Of a DNA stretch of 64,000 bases, positions 42,712 to 49,027 are shown piece by piece. Source of the stretch: a virus. The notes beneath the pieces are model-generated. The model had not been told where the DNA came from and searched no databases. It saw nothing but the letters and a program-made list of their open reading frames with translations. Every line of letters begins with the position of its first letter. Within the stretch, counting starts at the first letter, position 1. Position numbers and translations under genes: made by a program. The DNA lies in the IMG/VR virus record IMGVR_UViG_3300046373_000059, positions 1 through 64,000 of that record. One strand, written 5' to 3'.

Positions 42712-43286
42712 ACCCCCGCCTTCCCAGCAAGTGCAGCACGGGCGGCGATGACTTCTTCATCTTCTTCCGGGTTCCAGTGGCCCCAATCGCCGCTATTCAC
42801 GTTGCCCACGTACATTTTGAGAAAGTCTTCCAGCGCCAGCCGCAGCGCGCATTCATTTGCAGCGCTGGCTTTCCAGGCATTCCAAACATTAACCGGCTGC
42901 GACGTGGCTGCCGCAAGAGCGGAGCGCAATTCAGCTATTTCCTCGATCATGTGTTTCGTGCTTCCTGGGCGCACACGATGATTCCCTGTCCGCTCTTGCC
43001 ATGTTTTAATCTTCTTCCCATCCTCTGCAATTTTGATCGTGGCCGCCACGCAATCGCAATGATCGTCAGCCGAGTCTATCGTGAAGGGGAACATGAGATT
43101 GCAATGCGCCTCGTGGCCGTGCTTGTTCAATTTCGCGTTTGGCGATACCACGGCCTCGACGGAGCTGATGAATTCTTCCAGCGCCTTACGTGGCCCGAAG
43201 GCGTCTACTCCGCAGCTCATGCGTGCAAAGTCGTCCATGTCGTTGAGGGCTTGCCGCGCCCGCGCAATTTGCTTGATGTCCATCAT
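42708..43286 (-). CDS. 192-aa protein with His/Cys cluster, unknown
   Basis: Helical protein with HGHEAHC near 55-62 and DDHCDCVAA near 74-82, a possible metal site, and a long C-terminal helical region. ATGA overlap with the upstream gene. I recognise no family. Confidence 0.6.
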   Translation of the reverse strand: MMDIKQIARARQALNDMDDFARMSCGVDAFGPRKALEEFISSVEAVVSPNAKLNKHGHEAHCNLMFPFTIDSADDHCDCVAATIKIAEDGKKIKTWQERTGNHRVRPGSTKHMIEEIAELRSALAAATSQPVNVWNAWKASAANECALRLALEDFLKMYVGNVNSGDWGHWNPEEDEEVIAARAALAGKAGV

Positions 43287-43468
43287 TCCCCCTTGTGAAT
43301 CGCAACAAGATTGTCCTTGGCAGCGGCTTTTTCTGCATCGTCAGCGTCAACGAAAACATATGCCTGCTGACTACCCTTGATGCGCTTCCGGTACACGACG
43401 CCGCCGAAACCATACGTCGTATCTGGCCGCAAAAACATCAAGGCTCCTACTGGGCTGGCTTTCATCAT
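43283..43468 (-). CDS. 61-aa hypothetical protein
   Basis: Short, beta then helix (YGFGGVVYRKRIKGSQQAYVFVDADDAEKAAAKD). ATGA overlaps on both sides. Function unknown. Confidence 0.55.
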   Translation of the reverse strand: MMKASPVGALMFLRPDTTYGFGGVVYRKRIKGSQQAYVFVDADDAEKAAAKDNLVAIHKGE

Positions 43469-44073
43469 TCCCCCGTGCGGTCGTGTTCGATTGCCTTGTC
43501 AGGGTCAGCCGTGCGCCAGTCAGGCCAGTTGCGGCCCTCGTTCTTGGCCTGCTTCGCCTTCAGGGCGTCGATGATCTGCTGGGGCGATGCACCTACCCGC
43601 CACGCGCCGTCCAGGCCCAGGATAACGATGTCGATCCACTCTTTCAGGTCGAGGGGATCGGCTGCCACTTCGCCCAGCTCCTTGGTGATGTGGTCGATGA
43701 TGCCTTTCGTGCGCTGGCCTGGGCCGAACGTGTTGCGCGACCACTCGGCCTGCCGCGACAGGTGCTCGAAGAAGCTCCAGCCGCCCTGGCCCGTGGCAAA
43801 GCCCTTGTTGTACTGGCTGTCGGCGTATTCATGGGCGTCTTCCACCGTTACCCAGGTTCCCGCCTTCGTGCGGATCATGCCCCCAGGCGGCGGCGCTGGT
43901 GCGTAGCGCGTCAGGCCGGGCGCTTCCAGCACCACGTCAAGCGGCGGCGTGCCATCGGCGGGCGCCTGCATGCCCAGGACTTCGCGGAACGCGCCCATGG
44001 TCATGCCTTGCAGCCGCTTGCTGGCAAACTGCTTGATGCGAAGGTGGAAAGCTTTTTCGAGTGCTTGGCTCAT
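43465..44073 (-). CDS. dATP/dGTP pyrophosphohydrolase (DUF550/MazG-like)
   Basis: 202 residues. The C-terminal half shows the family pattern: FEHLSRQAEWSRNTFGPGQR, then GIIDHITKELGEVAADPLDLKEWIDIVILGLDGAWR (with the MazG-type E-x2-E ... E-x3-D metal-binding residues) and 'IIDALKAKQAKNEGRNWPDW'. It should hydrolyse dNTPs to dNMP and pyrophosphate, controlling nucleotide pools or degrading modified nucleotides. The N-terminal 100 residues are an added, uncharacterised part. It is coupled to both neighbours. Confidence 0.85.
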   Translation of the reverse strand: MSQALEKAFHLRIKQFASKRLQGMTMGAFREVLGMQAPADGTPPLDVVLEAPGLTRYAPAPPPGGMIRTKAGTWVTVEDAHEYADSQYNKGFATGQGGWSFFEHLSRQAEWSRNTFGPGQRTKGIIDHITKELGEVAADPLDLKEWIDIVILGLDGAWRVGASPQQIIDALKAKQAKNEGRNWPDWRTADPDKAIEHDRTGE

Positions 44074-44267
44074 TTTGGAACCTCTACGGATTGGAGCGTG
44101 GAGAAATACGAGTCGATCAATGCGATCAACACGTAGGTGGACGAGGTGGAACCTGGGAGGGGTAGCGCTGCCTTGCGCAGCTCATGCTTTGCGCGAAACA
44201 GCAGGCGAACAGCGCGCTCCAGTTCTGGAAGCGCCGTGCCCAATTCGGGTATCTTTGTGGCGGTCAT
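44070..44267 (-). CDS. 65-aa hypothetical protein
   Basis: Helical (LPELERAVRLLFRAKHELRKAA) with a short hydrophobic end (TYVLIALIDSYFSTL). Overlaps the pyrophosphohydrolase start by four bases. Function unknown. Confidence 0.55.
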   Translation of the reverse strand: MTATKIPELGTALPELERAVRLLFRAKHELRKAALPLPGSTSSTYVLIALIDSYFSTLQSVEVPK

Positions 44268-44307
44268 TGCGGTCTTTCTGTAGTGGGGTAAGAGGGGTGA
44301 AACGGTA

Positions 44308-44544
44308 TTACTTTTTCTTTTCGACTTGCTGCACGCCCTTGTATGCGTTGCGGATGATGTTGCTGAAGCCGACGCCGAGCGAGTCGGATTTCATCAGCTT
44401 GTCATAGTGCGCCTGCGTCACATTTGCATAGTGGTACACGCTGCCAGCAGGATTATTCTTGCTGCCTACGAAATGCACTGCAAGCGTGCCGTTTTCGTAG
44501 CCGATTGCTGCGATGTTGCTGGACTTAACTGCGGTCATCTTCAT
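44308..44544 (-). CDS. KTSC domain protein
   Basis: 78 residues made of a single KTSC domain: VKSSNIAAIGYENGTLAVHFVG, VYHYANVTQAHYDKLMKSDSLGVGF, and 'IIRNAYKGVQQVEKKK'. The central Y-x-Y motif (YHY) is present. The domain occurs at the end of some lysyl-tRNA synthetases and as free-standing proteins, and is thought to bind RNA. It is the first gene of the long leftward late block. GGAG precedes the ATG. Confidence 0.85.
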   Translation of the reverse strand: MKMTAVKSSNIAAIGYENGTLAVHFVGSKNNPAGSVYHYANVTQAHYDKLMKSDSLGVGFSNIIRNAYKGVQQVEKKK

Positions 44545-44562
44545 GCTGTTCTCCAGTTGGTA

Positions 44563-44676
44563 TCGCTATATGGGGGTTTCCTCATACCCTTCGCGGGCGC
44601 GGCTGCTGGATGACCAGTCCAGCCCTACCATCCAGCAGGTCAAAGCCGGATGTAGAGGACAAACCCCATATAGCGA
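44563..44676. repeat. 114-bp inverted-repeat element in the divergent region
   Basis: TCGCTATAT (44563-44571) pairs with ATATAGCGA (44668-44676), GGGGGTTT (44572-44579) with AAACCCC (44661-44667, one bulged G), and CCTC (44580-44583) with GAGG (44655-44658). Inside, CTGCTGGATG (44603-44612) pairs perfectly with CATCCAGCAG (44629-44638). On either strand it would form a long branched hairpin. It lies in the leader of the leftward late operon. It may be a regulatory RNA, an attenuator or a mobile-element remnant; no target duplication is visible. Confidence 0.7.
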
Positions 44677-44689
44677 CAAAATAAACGAT

Positions 44690-45221
44690 TGCGCGGGCCT
44701 GTAGGTTCCCAGGTGTCAGGCGGTCGTAACGCTTTCGTTATCCCGCGCTTATCGCCTTGTACTCGCTTGGCACTGGCCTTCCCCCGCAGGTTGCACCAGC
44801 TCGTCCGCTTTCCAAGTGAGGCAGCTCAGGCCATCATCGCCACGCCCCCACAGCAAGCGAAGATGGGCGTTCCTGAGCCGCCTCACTTGCCGCCTCGTGA
44901 GAGGCAACAAGCGGGGAGTCTAATTCCTCCCTGCCATAAAGGCTCGTTTCCAGATTTTCGGAAGGGACTCCCGGCCCTTGCTTACTCGATTGTGTCCGCC
45001 TTCCGGTACGTGTTGCATGTAGGTGCCGGATTCTTTCCATCCGGCGTAAGTCACGGCATATGCCTTCCGTCCTCGGCACGAACCCGGCATTTTCGTTCAT
45101 AGCTACAGGTCTGCATAAGCAATCCCGAGTGCGTCACGCCTAATGATCCTTCGTCGTTCTTTCCTGTTGCAATTCTTGCCGGTCTTACCCGGCTCAGTCC
45201 CTAGCATGAGGCAGCTTTTTT
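44690..45221 (+). ncRNA. candidate large structured RNA
   Basis: No convincing reading frame, but many helices. CAAGTGAGGC-A-GCTCAGG (44813-44830) pairs with CCTGAGC-C-GCCTCACTTG (44872-44889), an 18-base arm with one mismatch. GCCTC-GTGA-GAGGC (44892-44905) has a GNRA tetraloop only on the plus strand. GCCGGAT pairs with ATCCGGC (45025-45045), GCCGG with CCGGC (45178-45193), and GTAACG-CTTT-CGTTAT also lies in the first part. A weak stem plus TTTTTT at 45216-45221 could end the RNA. It resembles in style the large ornate RNAs of phages (ROOL, GOLLD), but I cannot match a consensus. Confidence 0.5.
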
Positions 45222-45647
45222 AGCACATTGCACGGAGCCAAACCGCGCTTGGACATGATCGAGCAAGTTTGGCCCACCTATCTGGTGGCTGCCGCTGCGC
45301 CATTTCCGGCTGGCTCTTGCTCGACGGATTCCATTTTACATGAGCTGCGGCAGGTATTTTCCAGCGCTTCTGCTGCGTGGCTGCAACACAACAGGTTGTA
45401 TATACGACTTTCTTACGGTATCCGTGAAAATAGTCCTTGAACTACCGCTTTCCGTAACCTATGCTGGCATTAAGTTCTAGCGAACGAGTTGCTTCCAGCA
45501 GAAAGAAATGGCCTCGGCCCTACATCACCGCCTCGCTAGATACGAAAAAGAAAGCACGAACGGGCCACACAACGCTGGCCTGCGGTTCCAGGCTGATCCC
45601 TGGGTCAAGCACCGATGTGAAGCACGCGAAATATCGAAACACCACAT
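45222..45647 (+). other. leader region without convincing gene
   Basis: Two frames stay open here for 60-85 codons, but neither has a ribosome binding site or protein-like composition. The region holds the predicted promoter at 45437-45465 and the untranslated leader of the rightward operon. Nothing else is supported. Confidence 0.6.
45437..45465 (+). promoter_or_regulatory. predicted promoter of the rightward operon
   Basis: TTGAAC (45437-45442), 17-base spacer, TATGCT (45460-45465): four of six consensus bases in each box with ideal spacing. Transcription would start near 45472, giving a leader of about 240 bases that includes pseudoknot copy A. Visual prediction only. Confidence 0.4.
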
Positions 45648-45706
45648 ACAGCTTCAGTTGCTGCCTCGTGACAGGGGGCAGCTCCGGGCGCTGTGCCTGC
45701 AAGGAG
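45648..45706 (+). promoter_or_regulatory. pseudoknot RNA element, copy A
   Basis: P1: ACAGC (45648-45652) with GCUGU (45690-45694). P2: GCUGCC (45660-45665) with GGCAGC (45677-45682). P3: CGGG (45685-45688) with CCUG (45696-45699). The linker is UUCAG instead of CCAGC. GGAG at 45703-45706 is the ribosome binding site of the first gene. The only copy without an upstream gene. Confidence 0.75.
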
Positions 45707-45711
45707 AAATC

Positions 45712-46080
45712 ATGAAACACTTATGGGAAGTGAAACACAGTTACTACTGCCAGGAAGGTAACTACTTCAGCAATCACTGCCACTTTGAATATAAAAGCTG
45801 GCAAGACTTCATCGACGAAATGGGCGATGCTGACATGGATTACAACCTGATCTACCGCTGGGACTGGAAAGAAGAAGCGGATGACGATGGGAAGTCAACA
45901 TTCAATGGCGACGTGAATTACCGCAATGGCAAACTCATGCTGTTCTATATGGGACAGCGGAAAGCCAAGGCGACAAGCTGCGAAGTAGACGTATGCCGCG
46001 CAGACGAGGACGCCATCATCGCGTTCATGAAGCCACACTGGCAATACATGCTTGCCTTGTGGTCGCCGCTTGCAGAATAA
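45712..46080 (+). CDS. first gene of the rightward operon, unknown 122-aa protein
   Basis: ATG at 45712, five bases after AAGGAGA. The product is acidic and aromatic-rich (HLWEVKHSYYCQEGNYFSNHCHFEYKSW, then 'YRWDWKEEADDDG'), probably a small alpha/beta protein; no membrane segment. Its TAA is followed immediately by pseudoknot copy B. Upstream in-frame codons exist but have no ribosome binding site. Function unknown; early-expressed host-takeover role is possible from position only. Confidence 0.75.
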   Translation: MKHLWEVKHSYYCQEGNYFSNHCHFEYKSWQDFIDEMGDADMDYNLIYRWDWKEEADDDGKSTFNGDVNYRNGKLMLFYMGQRKAKATSCEVDVCRADEDAIIAFMKPHWQYMLALWSPLAE

Positions 46081-46143
46081 ACAGCTCCAGCCATAGCGCC
46101 CCACCACGGACGCTATTACGGGCGCTGTGCCCTCTTACCGGAG
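46081..46143 (+). promoter_or_regulatory. pseudoknot RNA element, copy B
   Basis: P1: ACAGC (46081-46085) with GCUGU (46124-46128). Linker UCCAGCC. P2: AUAGCG (46093-46098) with CGCUAU (46111-46116). P3: GGG (46120-46122) with CCC (46130-46132). GGAG at 46140-46143. The element starts on the base after the upstream stop codon. Confidence 0.85.
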
Positions 46144-46149
46144 AAAATC

Positions 46150-46425
46150 ATGTCATCCTGGACTCCCCCACCAAACCACTGGAACCCCATCGGGCACTTC
46201 TACTCGATCATCCCGATGTATGAAGGCGACCTGTACAAGTATCAGGGCATCGCCACGGAAGGCAACATCAGCCATCTGCGCGAGATATTCCCTGATGGCG
46301 TGCTGTCGTCGGACTACATCGCTGACCGTGTGAAGCGTGGCGAGTTCGAGCTGCGCGGCGAGCTGGTCGCAGAGAACATCGTCGATACCGAAGGCGCCAG
46401 CAGCCTTCCAGGCTACCTCAGATAG
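46150..46425 (+). CDS. unknown 91-aa protein
   Basis: CCGGAG ribosome binding site. Sequence is mixed: WTPPPNHWNPIGHFYSIIPMYEG, then helical GNISHLREIFPDGVLSSDYIADRVKRGEFEL. Framed by copies B and C. Function unknown. Confidence 0.7.
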   Translation: MSSWTPPPNHWNPIGHFYSIIPMYEGDLYKYQGIATEGNISHLREIFPDGVLSSDYIADRVKRGEFELRGELVAENIVDTEGASSLPGYLR

Positions 46426-46478
46426 CACCAGCAGATGCCCCGCGTGCGAGGCATCTACGGGTCTTATCCCGGATGGAG
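46421..46478 (+). promoter_or_regulatory. pseudoknot RNA element, copy C
   Basis: P1: AUAG (46422-46425, including the UAG stop) with UUAU (46064+400-403, i.e. 46464-46467). Linker CACCAGC. P2: AGAUGCC (46433-46439) with GGCAUCU (46450-46456), seven pairs. P3: CGGG (46458-46461) with CCCG (46468-46471). GGAG at 46475-46478. Confidence 0.85.
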
Positions 46479-46485
46479 AATTATC

Positions 46486-46626
46486 ATGAACGCGATCCGC
46501 AGCAAGATCGCCGCAGTCGAGCACCACATCATCTTCGCTATATGGGGGATGCTGCCCGTGTCGGCCAAGGGAGCGGTCTACACCTTCTGGCGAGCACATC
46601 GCCGCAATCACTGTTTCAAAAAATAG
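46486..46626 (+). CDS. 46-aa protein with hydrophobic centre
   Basis: Start at 46486 follows GGATGGAG. Amphipathic helix (IRSKIAAVEHHIIFAIWGML) and basic end (RAHRRNHCFKK). It contains the 13-mer TCGCTATATGGGG (46535-46547), which forces a rare ATA codon. Membrane association is likely but not certain. Confidence 0.6.
   Translation: MNAIRSKIAAVEHHIIFAIWGMLPVSAKGAVYTFWRAHRRNHCFKK
46535..46547 (+). repeat. third copy of TCGCTATATGGGG
   Basis: The same 13 bases form both arms of the inverted repeat at 44563-44676 (one arm on each strand). The match here lies inside a gene. About 0.002 further copies would be expected by chance in 64 kb. It may be a promoter or protein-binding site. Confidence 0.5.
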
Positions 46627-46636
46627 GAGCCTTATC

Positions 46637-46840
46637 ATGGAATCGACTATCAACGGCCACACCACGAAAGAGGAACTGAATCGTGGCAATATCTTCCCCT
46701 ACATGGTGTACGCCTACCAGCGCGGCGACGTGATGAAACACGGCATCGTCAAGCCTAACGGCCAAGTCATCGAAGGCTTTGCCACGCACGAAGCTGCTGA
46801 AGCCTTCGCCCTGAGCCTGAAGCTCGCAGCAGGCGGCTGA
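46637..46840 (+). CDS. 67-aa hypothetical protein
   Basis: AGGAG in the upstream stop region, ten bases after the stop. Compact alpha/beta (NIFPYMVYAYQRGDVMKHGIVKPNGQVIEGFATHEAAEAFALSL). No pseudoknot element precedes it, so it shares a cassette with the 46-aa gene. Function unknown. Confidence 0.65.
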   Translation: MESTINGHTTKEELNRGNIFPYMVYAYQRGDVMKHGIVKPNGQVIEGFATHEAAEAFALSLKLAAGG

Positions 46841-46841
46841 C

Positions 46842-47024
46842 ATGGACAGCCACAATGAACTGATGCCCTACCCTGACCTTCCCACTCCCACGCTGGAAGA
46901 GGGGCAAAGCCACGGCGTCATCCTGTCGGGCGAACTGATCTACCTGGGCCAATCGCGCGACGTGGCCCGCCTGATCCTGAATTCCATCAGCTTCCCGATG
47001 GTCAGTATCGGCAATCTGAATTAA
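46842..47024 (+). CDS. 60-aa hypothetical protein
   Basis: One base after the previous stop. Pro-rich start (YPDLPTPTLEEG), then GVILSGELIYLGQSRDVARLILNSISF. Its TAA is the beginning of copy D. Function unknown. Confidence 0.6.
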   Translation: MDSHNELMPYPDLPTPTLEEGQSHGVILSGELIYLGQSRDVARLILNSISFPMVSIGNLN

Positions 47025-47073
47025 AGCTCCAGCTACAGCGCCCGCCTGGACGCTGTTACGGGCGCTTTTCCCG
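47023..47073 (+). promoter_or_regulatory. pseudoknot RNA element, copy D
   Basis: P1: AAAGC (47023-47027, including two bases of the stop) with GCUUU (47064-47068). Linker UCCAGCU. P2: ACAGCG (47035-47040) with CGCUGU (47051-47056). P3: CGGG (47059-47062) with CCCG (47070-47073). Unlike the other copies it is followed by 85 bases before the next start, and no GGAG lies directly behind it. Confidence 0.85.
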
Positions 47074-47158
47074 GTAATGGCCTGCATCAGCCATCACAGA
47101 ATGACGCATCGCATGGGCATCCGCCCCCTTCCAATCCCCCCACTTTCAAGAGGTAGTT

Positions 47159-47374
47159 ATGCCCCATCCATCCATCCGCGCCGTCCTGGTGCGCCTGCGT
47201 CACAAGGCCCACGAAATCGGCCACGTCGTTTGCCATAAAGGCGAACACTTGTTCCACTCCGCTTACCTCGGCATCGTGTCCGTCGAGGCACACGGGTTTT
47301 ACCGCTACGCGGCTGGCGTCACGCTGTTCTTTATCGTGGCGGACTTCCTGCTGTCGTTCGCTAAGGAGGCATGA
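47159..47374 (+). CDS. 71-aa membrane protein
   Basis: AGAGGT seven bases upstream of the start. His/basic N-terminus (HKAHEIGHVVCHKGEHLFHSAY) and one membrane segment (YAAGVTLFFIVADFLLSF). The 85-base gap before it has no convincing gene, although one frame is open for about 53 codons. Function unknown. Confidence 0.6.
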   Translation: MPHPSIRAVLVRLRHKAHEIGHVVCHKGEHLFHSAYLGIVSVEAHGFYRYAAGVTLFFIVADFLLSFAKEA

Positions 47375-47523
47375 TGCTTGCCATCCTTAAATCGCCGCAC
47401 GTCAAGCGCGTGCTGGTGCTGAAGGCCATCGTTGCGACCGGCCTTACGCTGTCCCACTTCTTCCCGCAGCAAGTCGCGCATGTGGCCTTCCTGACCAACA
47501 TGCTGTGGCTCCTGGCCTTCTAA
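47371..47523 (+). CDS. 50-aa membrane protein
   Basis: Start overlaps the previous stop by four bases, with AAGGAGG upstream. Two hydrophobic stretches (VLVLKAIVATGLTL and VAFLTNMLWLLAF). Ends at TAA, where copy E begins. Function unknown; a small membrane hairpin. Confidence 0.6.
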   Translation: MMLAILKSPHVKRVLVLKAIVATGLTLSHFFPQQVAHVAFLTNMLWLLAF

Positions 47524-47593
47524 AGCTCCAGCTACTGCGCAGCGCCTCCCTCACGGTGCTGCGCAGTGTCGGGCGCTTTGCCCTTAACCGGAG
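47522..47593 (+). promoter_or_regulatory. pseudoknot RNA element, copy E
   Basis: P1: AAAGC (47522-47526) with GCUUU (47575-47579). Linker UCCAGCUA. P2: CUGCGCAGC (47535-47543) with GCUGCGCAG (47558-47566), nine pairs. P3: GGG (47571-47573) with CCC (47581-47583). GGAG at 47590-47593. Confidence 0.87.
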
Positions 47594-47599
47594 AAAACC

Positions 47600-47728
47600 A
47601 TGAAGCAAATTATCCCGAAGGTATGTCGGGCTGCACGCTGCAAAGCGGACAGTTTCCTGATTAAAGTCGCCGCCGCTTATGTCGTCTTTGTGGCCCTGGT
47701 CATGATCTTCAACGACTCGGACGGCTGA
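47600..47728 (+). CDS. 42-aa single-pass membrane protein
   Basis: Directly follows copy E. Basic, Cys-containing N-terminus (PKVCRAARCKADS) and one membrane helix (VAAAYVVFVALVMIF). One base separates it from the DoxX-like gene, so the two probably form a cassette. Function unknown. Confidence 0.6.
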   Translation: MKQIIPKVCRAARCKADSFLIKVAAAYVVFVALVMIFNDSDG

Positions 47729-47729
47729 C

Positions 47730-48191
47730 ATGGACATCCTCAACATCGCGGCCCACGGCCTGCTTGCCCCGGATGCAGCTCTTGCCTTGACGCGGCTCTG
47801 CGTCGGCACGTTCTTCGCCATATCCGGCTTCAACAAACTCTTCAACGTCGGGCGCCATAACTCGCTGACGGCGAACCTGCGCAAGAATCACATCCCTGCG
47901 CTGGGCTTTATGCAATGGTGGGTTCCCGGCTGGGAATTCGCATCCGGCGTGATGCTCGCCATCGGCCTGCTGTCTGCCTTCAATGCTGGCGTGCTGATGA
48001 TTATCTGCGTCGTCGCCTGCTGCTGCGAAGCGAAGGCTAAGGTGGCGGCCTACCATCCGATCAATCGCGGCGATTGGGTAGCCGATTGGCTCTACCTGCC
48101 AGAAGTGCTCTACCTGTTCCTGCTGGCCGTCATCGTCCTGGCTGGCACAGGCCAGTACAGCATCGACGCGCTGATCTTCCCGCTGTCCTGA
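47730..48191 (+). CDS. DoxX-like membrane protein
   Basis: 153 residues with four predicted membrane segments. The start RLCVGTFFAISGFNKLFN (22-39) matches the DoxX signature (R-x3-G-x2-F-x4-G-x2-K). Further segments are WEFASGVMLAIGLLS, NAGVLMIICVVACCCEA and YLFLLAVIVLAGTG. DoxX proteins are membrane partners in sulphur or redox metabolism; one in a phage operon is unusual and suggests alteration of host membrane physiology. Ends at TGA, where copy F begins. Confidence 0.75.
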   Translation: MDILNIAAHGLLAPDAALALTRLCVGTFFAISGFNKLFNVGRHNSLTANLRKNHIPALGFMQWWVPGWEFASGVMLAIGLLSAFNAGVLMIICVVACCCEAKAKVAAYHPINRGDWVADWLYLPEVLYLFLLAVIVLAGTGQYSIDALIFPLS

Positions 48192-48250
48192 CAGTACCAG
48201 CCGTAGCGCCGTGACAGGGCGCTACCACGGGGATTGTCCCGCTTTTGGAG
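48191..48250 (+). promoter_or_regulatory. pseudoknot RNA element, copy F
   Basis: P1: ACAGU (48191-48195) with AUUGU (48233-48237), one G-U. Linker ACCAGCC. P2: GUAGCGCC (48203-48210) with GGCGCUAC (48218-48225), eight pairs. P3: CGGG (48228-48231) with CCCG (48238-48241). GGAG at 48247-48250. Confidence 0.87.
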
Positions 48251-48256
48251 TAGACC

Positions 48257-48454
48257 ATGAAATCCGTATCCATCACGATGAACCCCCGCGCACATACGGT
48301 GCAGATGCGGGCCAATAACGAGCCGGTGATAACGCTGTCCTTCGCCGGTCGAAGTGAGGCCGATGTCAAGGACGCGCTGCTGTCCCTGGCATCGCTCGCG
48401 TTCAAGAAGTTGAACGAATTTCCAGTTGAAGAAGTCCCGGCGTTTGCTGGCTGA
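48257..48454 (+). CDS. 65-aa hypothetical protein
   Basis: TTGGAG six bases before the start. Beta strand then helix (SVSITMNPRAHTVQMRANNEPVITLSFAGRSEADVKDALLSLASLAFKKL). Heads a cassette of three genes. Function unknown. Confidence 0.65.
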   Translation: MKSVSITMNPRAHTVQMRANNEPVITLSFAGRSEADVKDALLSLASLAFKKLNEFPVEEVPAFAG

Positions 48455-48488
48455 TCCATCACCCCTGACCCCCACCAAGGAGAACGAA

Positions 48489-48761
48489 ATGGCTACGAAA
48501 ACCTGCTACATGAATATCTATCGCAGCGGCTGGTTTCACCGCGAAGGCAAACCCAATACCTTAGACCGCCACGCTGGCGATCTGTACGATTCACGCGAAC
48601 AGGCCGTGGCCGACATCGACCCGCCGTCGCACTACATTGCCACGGTGGCTGTCCAGTGGGAAGACCCGGAGGACATCGTTGCAAATCCCGCCGACAGCGT
48701 GCCAGTCGCCCTGTCGGTATCCCGCAAACGCTTCCGTGAAACCGAAGGAGTAGCAGCATGA
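48489..48761 (+). CDS. 90-aa hypothetical protein
   Basis: Start at 48489 after AAGGAG; the longer in-frame extension has no ribosome binding site. Sequence: YMNIYRSGWFHREGKPNTLDRHAGDLYDSREQAVADIDPPSHYIATVAVQWED. ATGA overlap with the next gene. Function unknown. Confidence 0.65.
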   Translation: MATKTCYMNIYRSGWFHREGKPNTLDRHAGDLYDSREQAVADIDPPSHYIATVAVQWEDPEDIVANPADSVPVALSVSRKRFRETEGVAA

Positions 48762-48955
48762 TCGACGACCTCGACCAGTACCGAAACCGGCTCAAGGGTT
48801 TTGACTGGTATTTCGCTTACGCTGACGACGATGGCGAGTATCGCCGTGGCAAGCGTGAGCACGAAGAGCTGGCCGAAGCGCAGAAGCGCCTCGATCCAAG
48901 TGGCGCAATCTGGAACGAATACAGCCCACTTGGCTACAGCATACGCCGCAAATGA
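48758..48955 (+). CDS. 65-aa acidic protein
   Basis: Coupled by ATGA. Aromatic and acidic (FDWYFAYADDDGEYRRGKREHEELAEAQKRLDP). Its TGA starts copy G. Function unknown. Confidence 0.6.
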   Translation: MIDDLDQYRNRLKGFDWYFAYADDDGEYRRGKREHEELAEAQKRLDPSGAIWNEYSPLGYSIRRK

Positions 48956-49020
48956 CAGCACCAGCTAATGCCTCGCTTCGGCGGGGCATTGTCGGGGATT
49001 GTCCCGGTTCACATAAGGAG
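48955..49020 (+). promoter_or_regulatory. pseudoknot RNA element, copy G
   Basis: P1: ACAG (48955-48958) with UUGU (48999-49002). Linker ACCAGCU. P2: AAUGCCUCGC (48967-48976), loop UUCG, GCGGGGCAUU (48981-48990): ten pairs with a C(UUCG)G tetraloop. P3: CGGG (48993-48996) with CCCG (49003-49006). GGAG at 49017-49020. Confidence 0.87.
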
Positions 49021-49027
49021 AATAATC

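Noticed and set aside
44563-44676. Insertion sequence or MITE
   Set aside because: Terminal repeats are present but no target-site duplication, no second complete copy and no transposase; kept only as a structured repeat.
44563-44676. T7-like phage promoter at TCGCTATATGGGG
   Set aside because: The CTATAxGGG look is suggestive, but no single-subunit RNA polymerase gene is visible; kept only as an unexplained motif.
45461-45715. 84-codon and overlapping frames in front of the rightward operon
   Set aside because: No ribosome binding site, unusual composition, and they overlap the leader and pseudoknot copy A.
47077-47240. About 53-codon frame after pseudoknot copy D
   Set aside because: No Shine-Dalgarno, Pro/Arg-rich shadow of the next gene.
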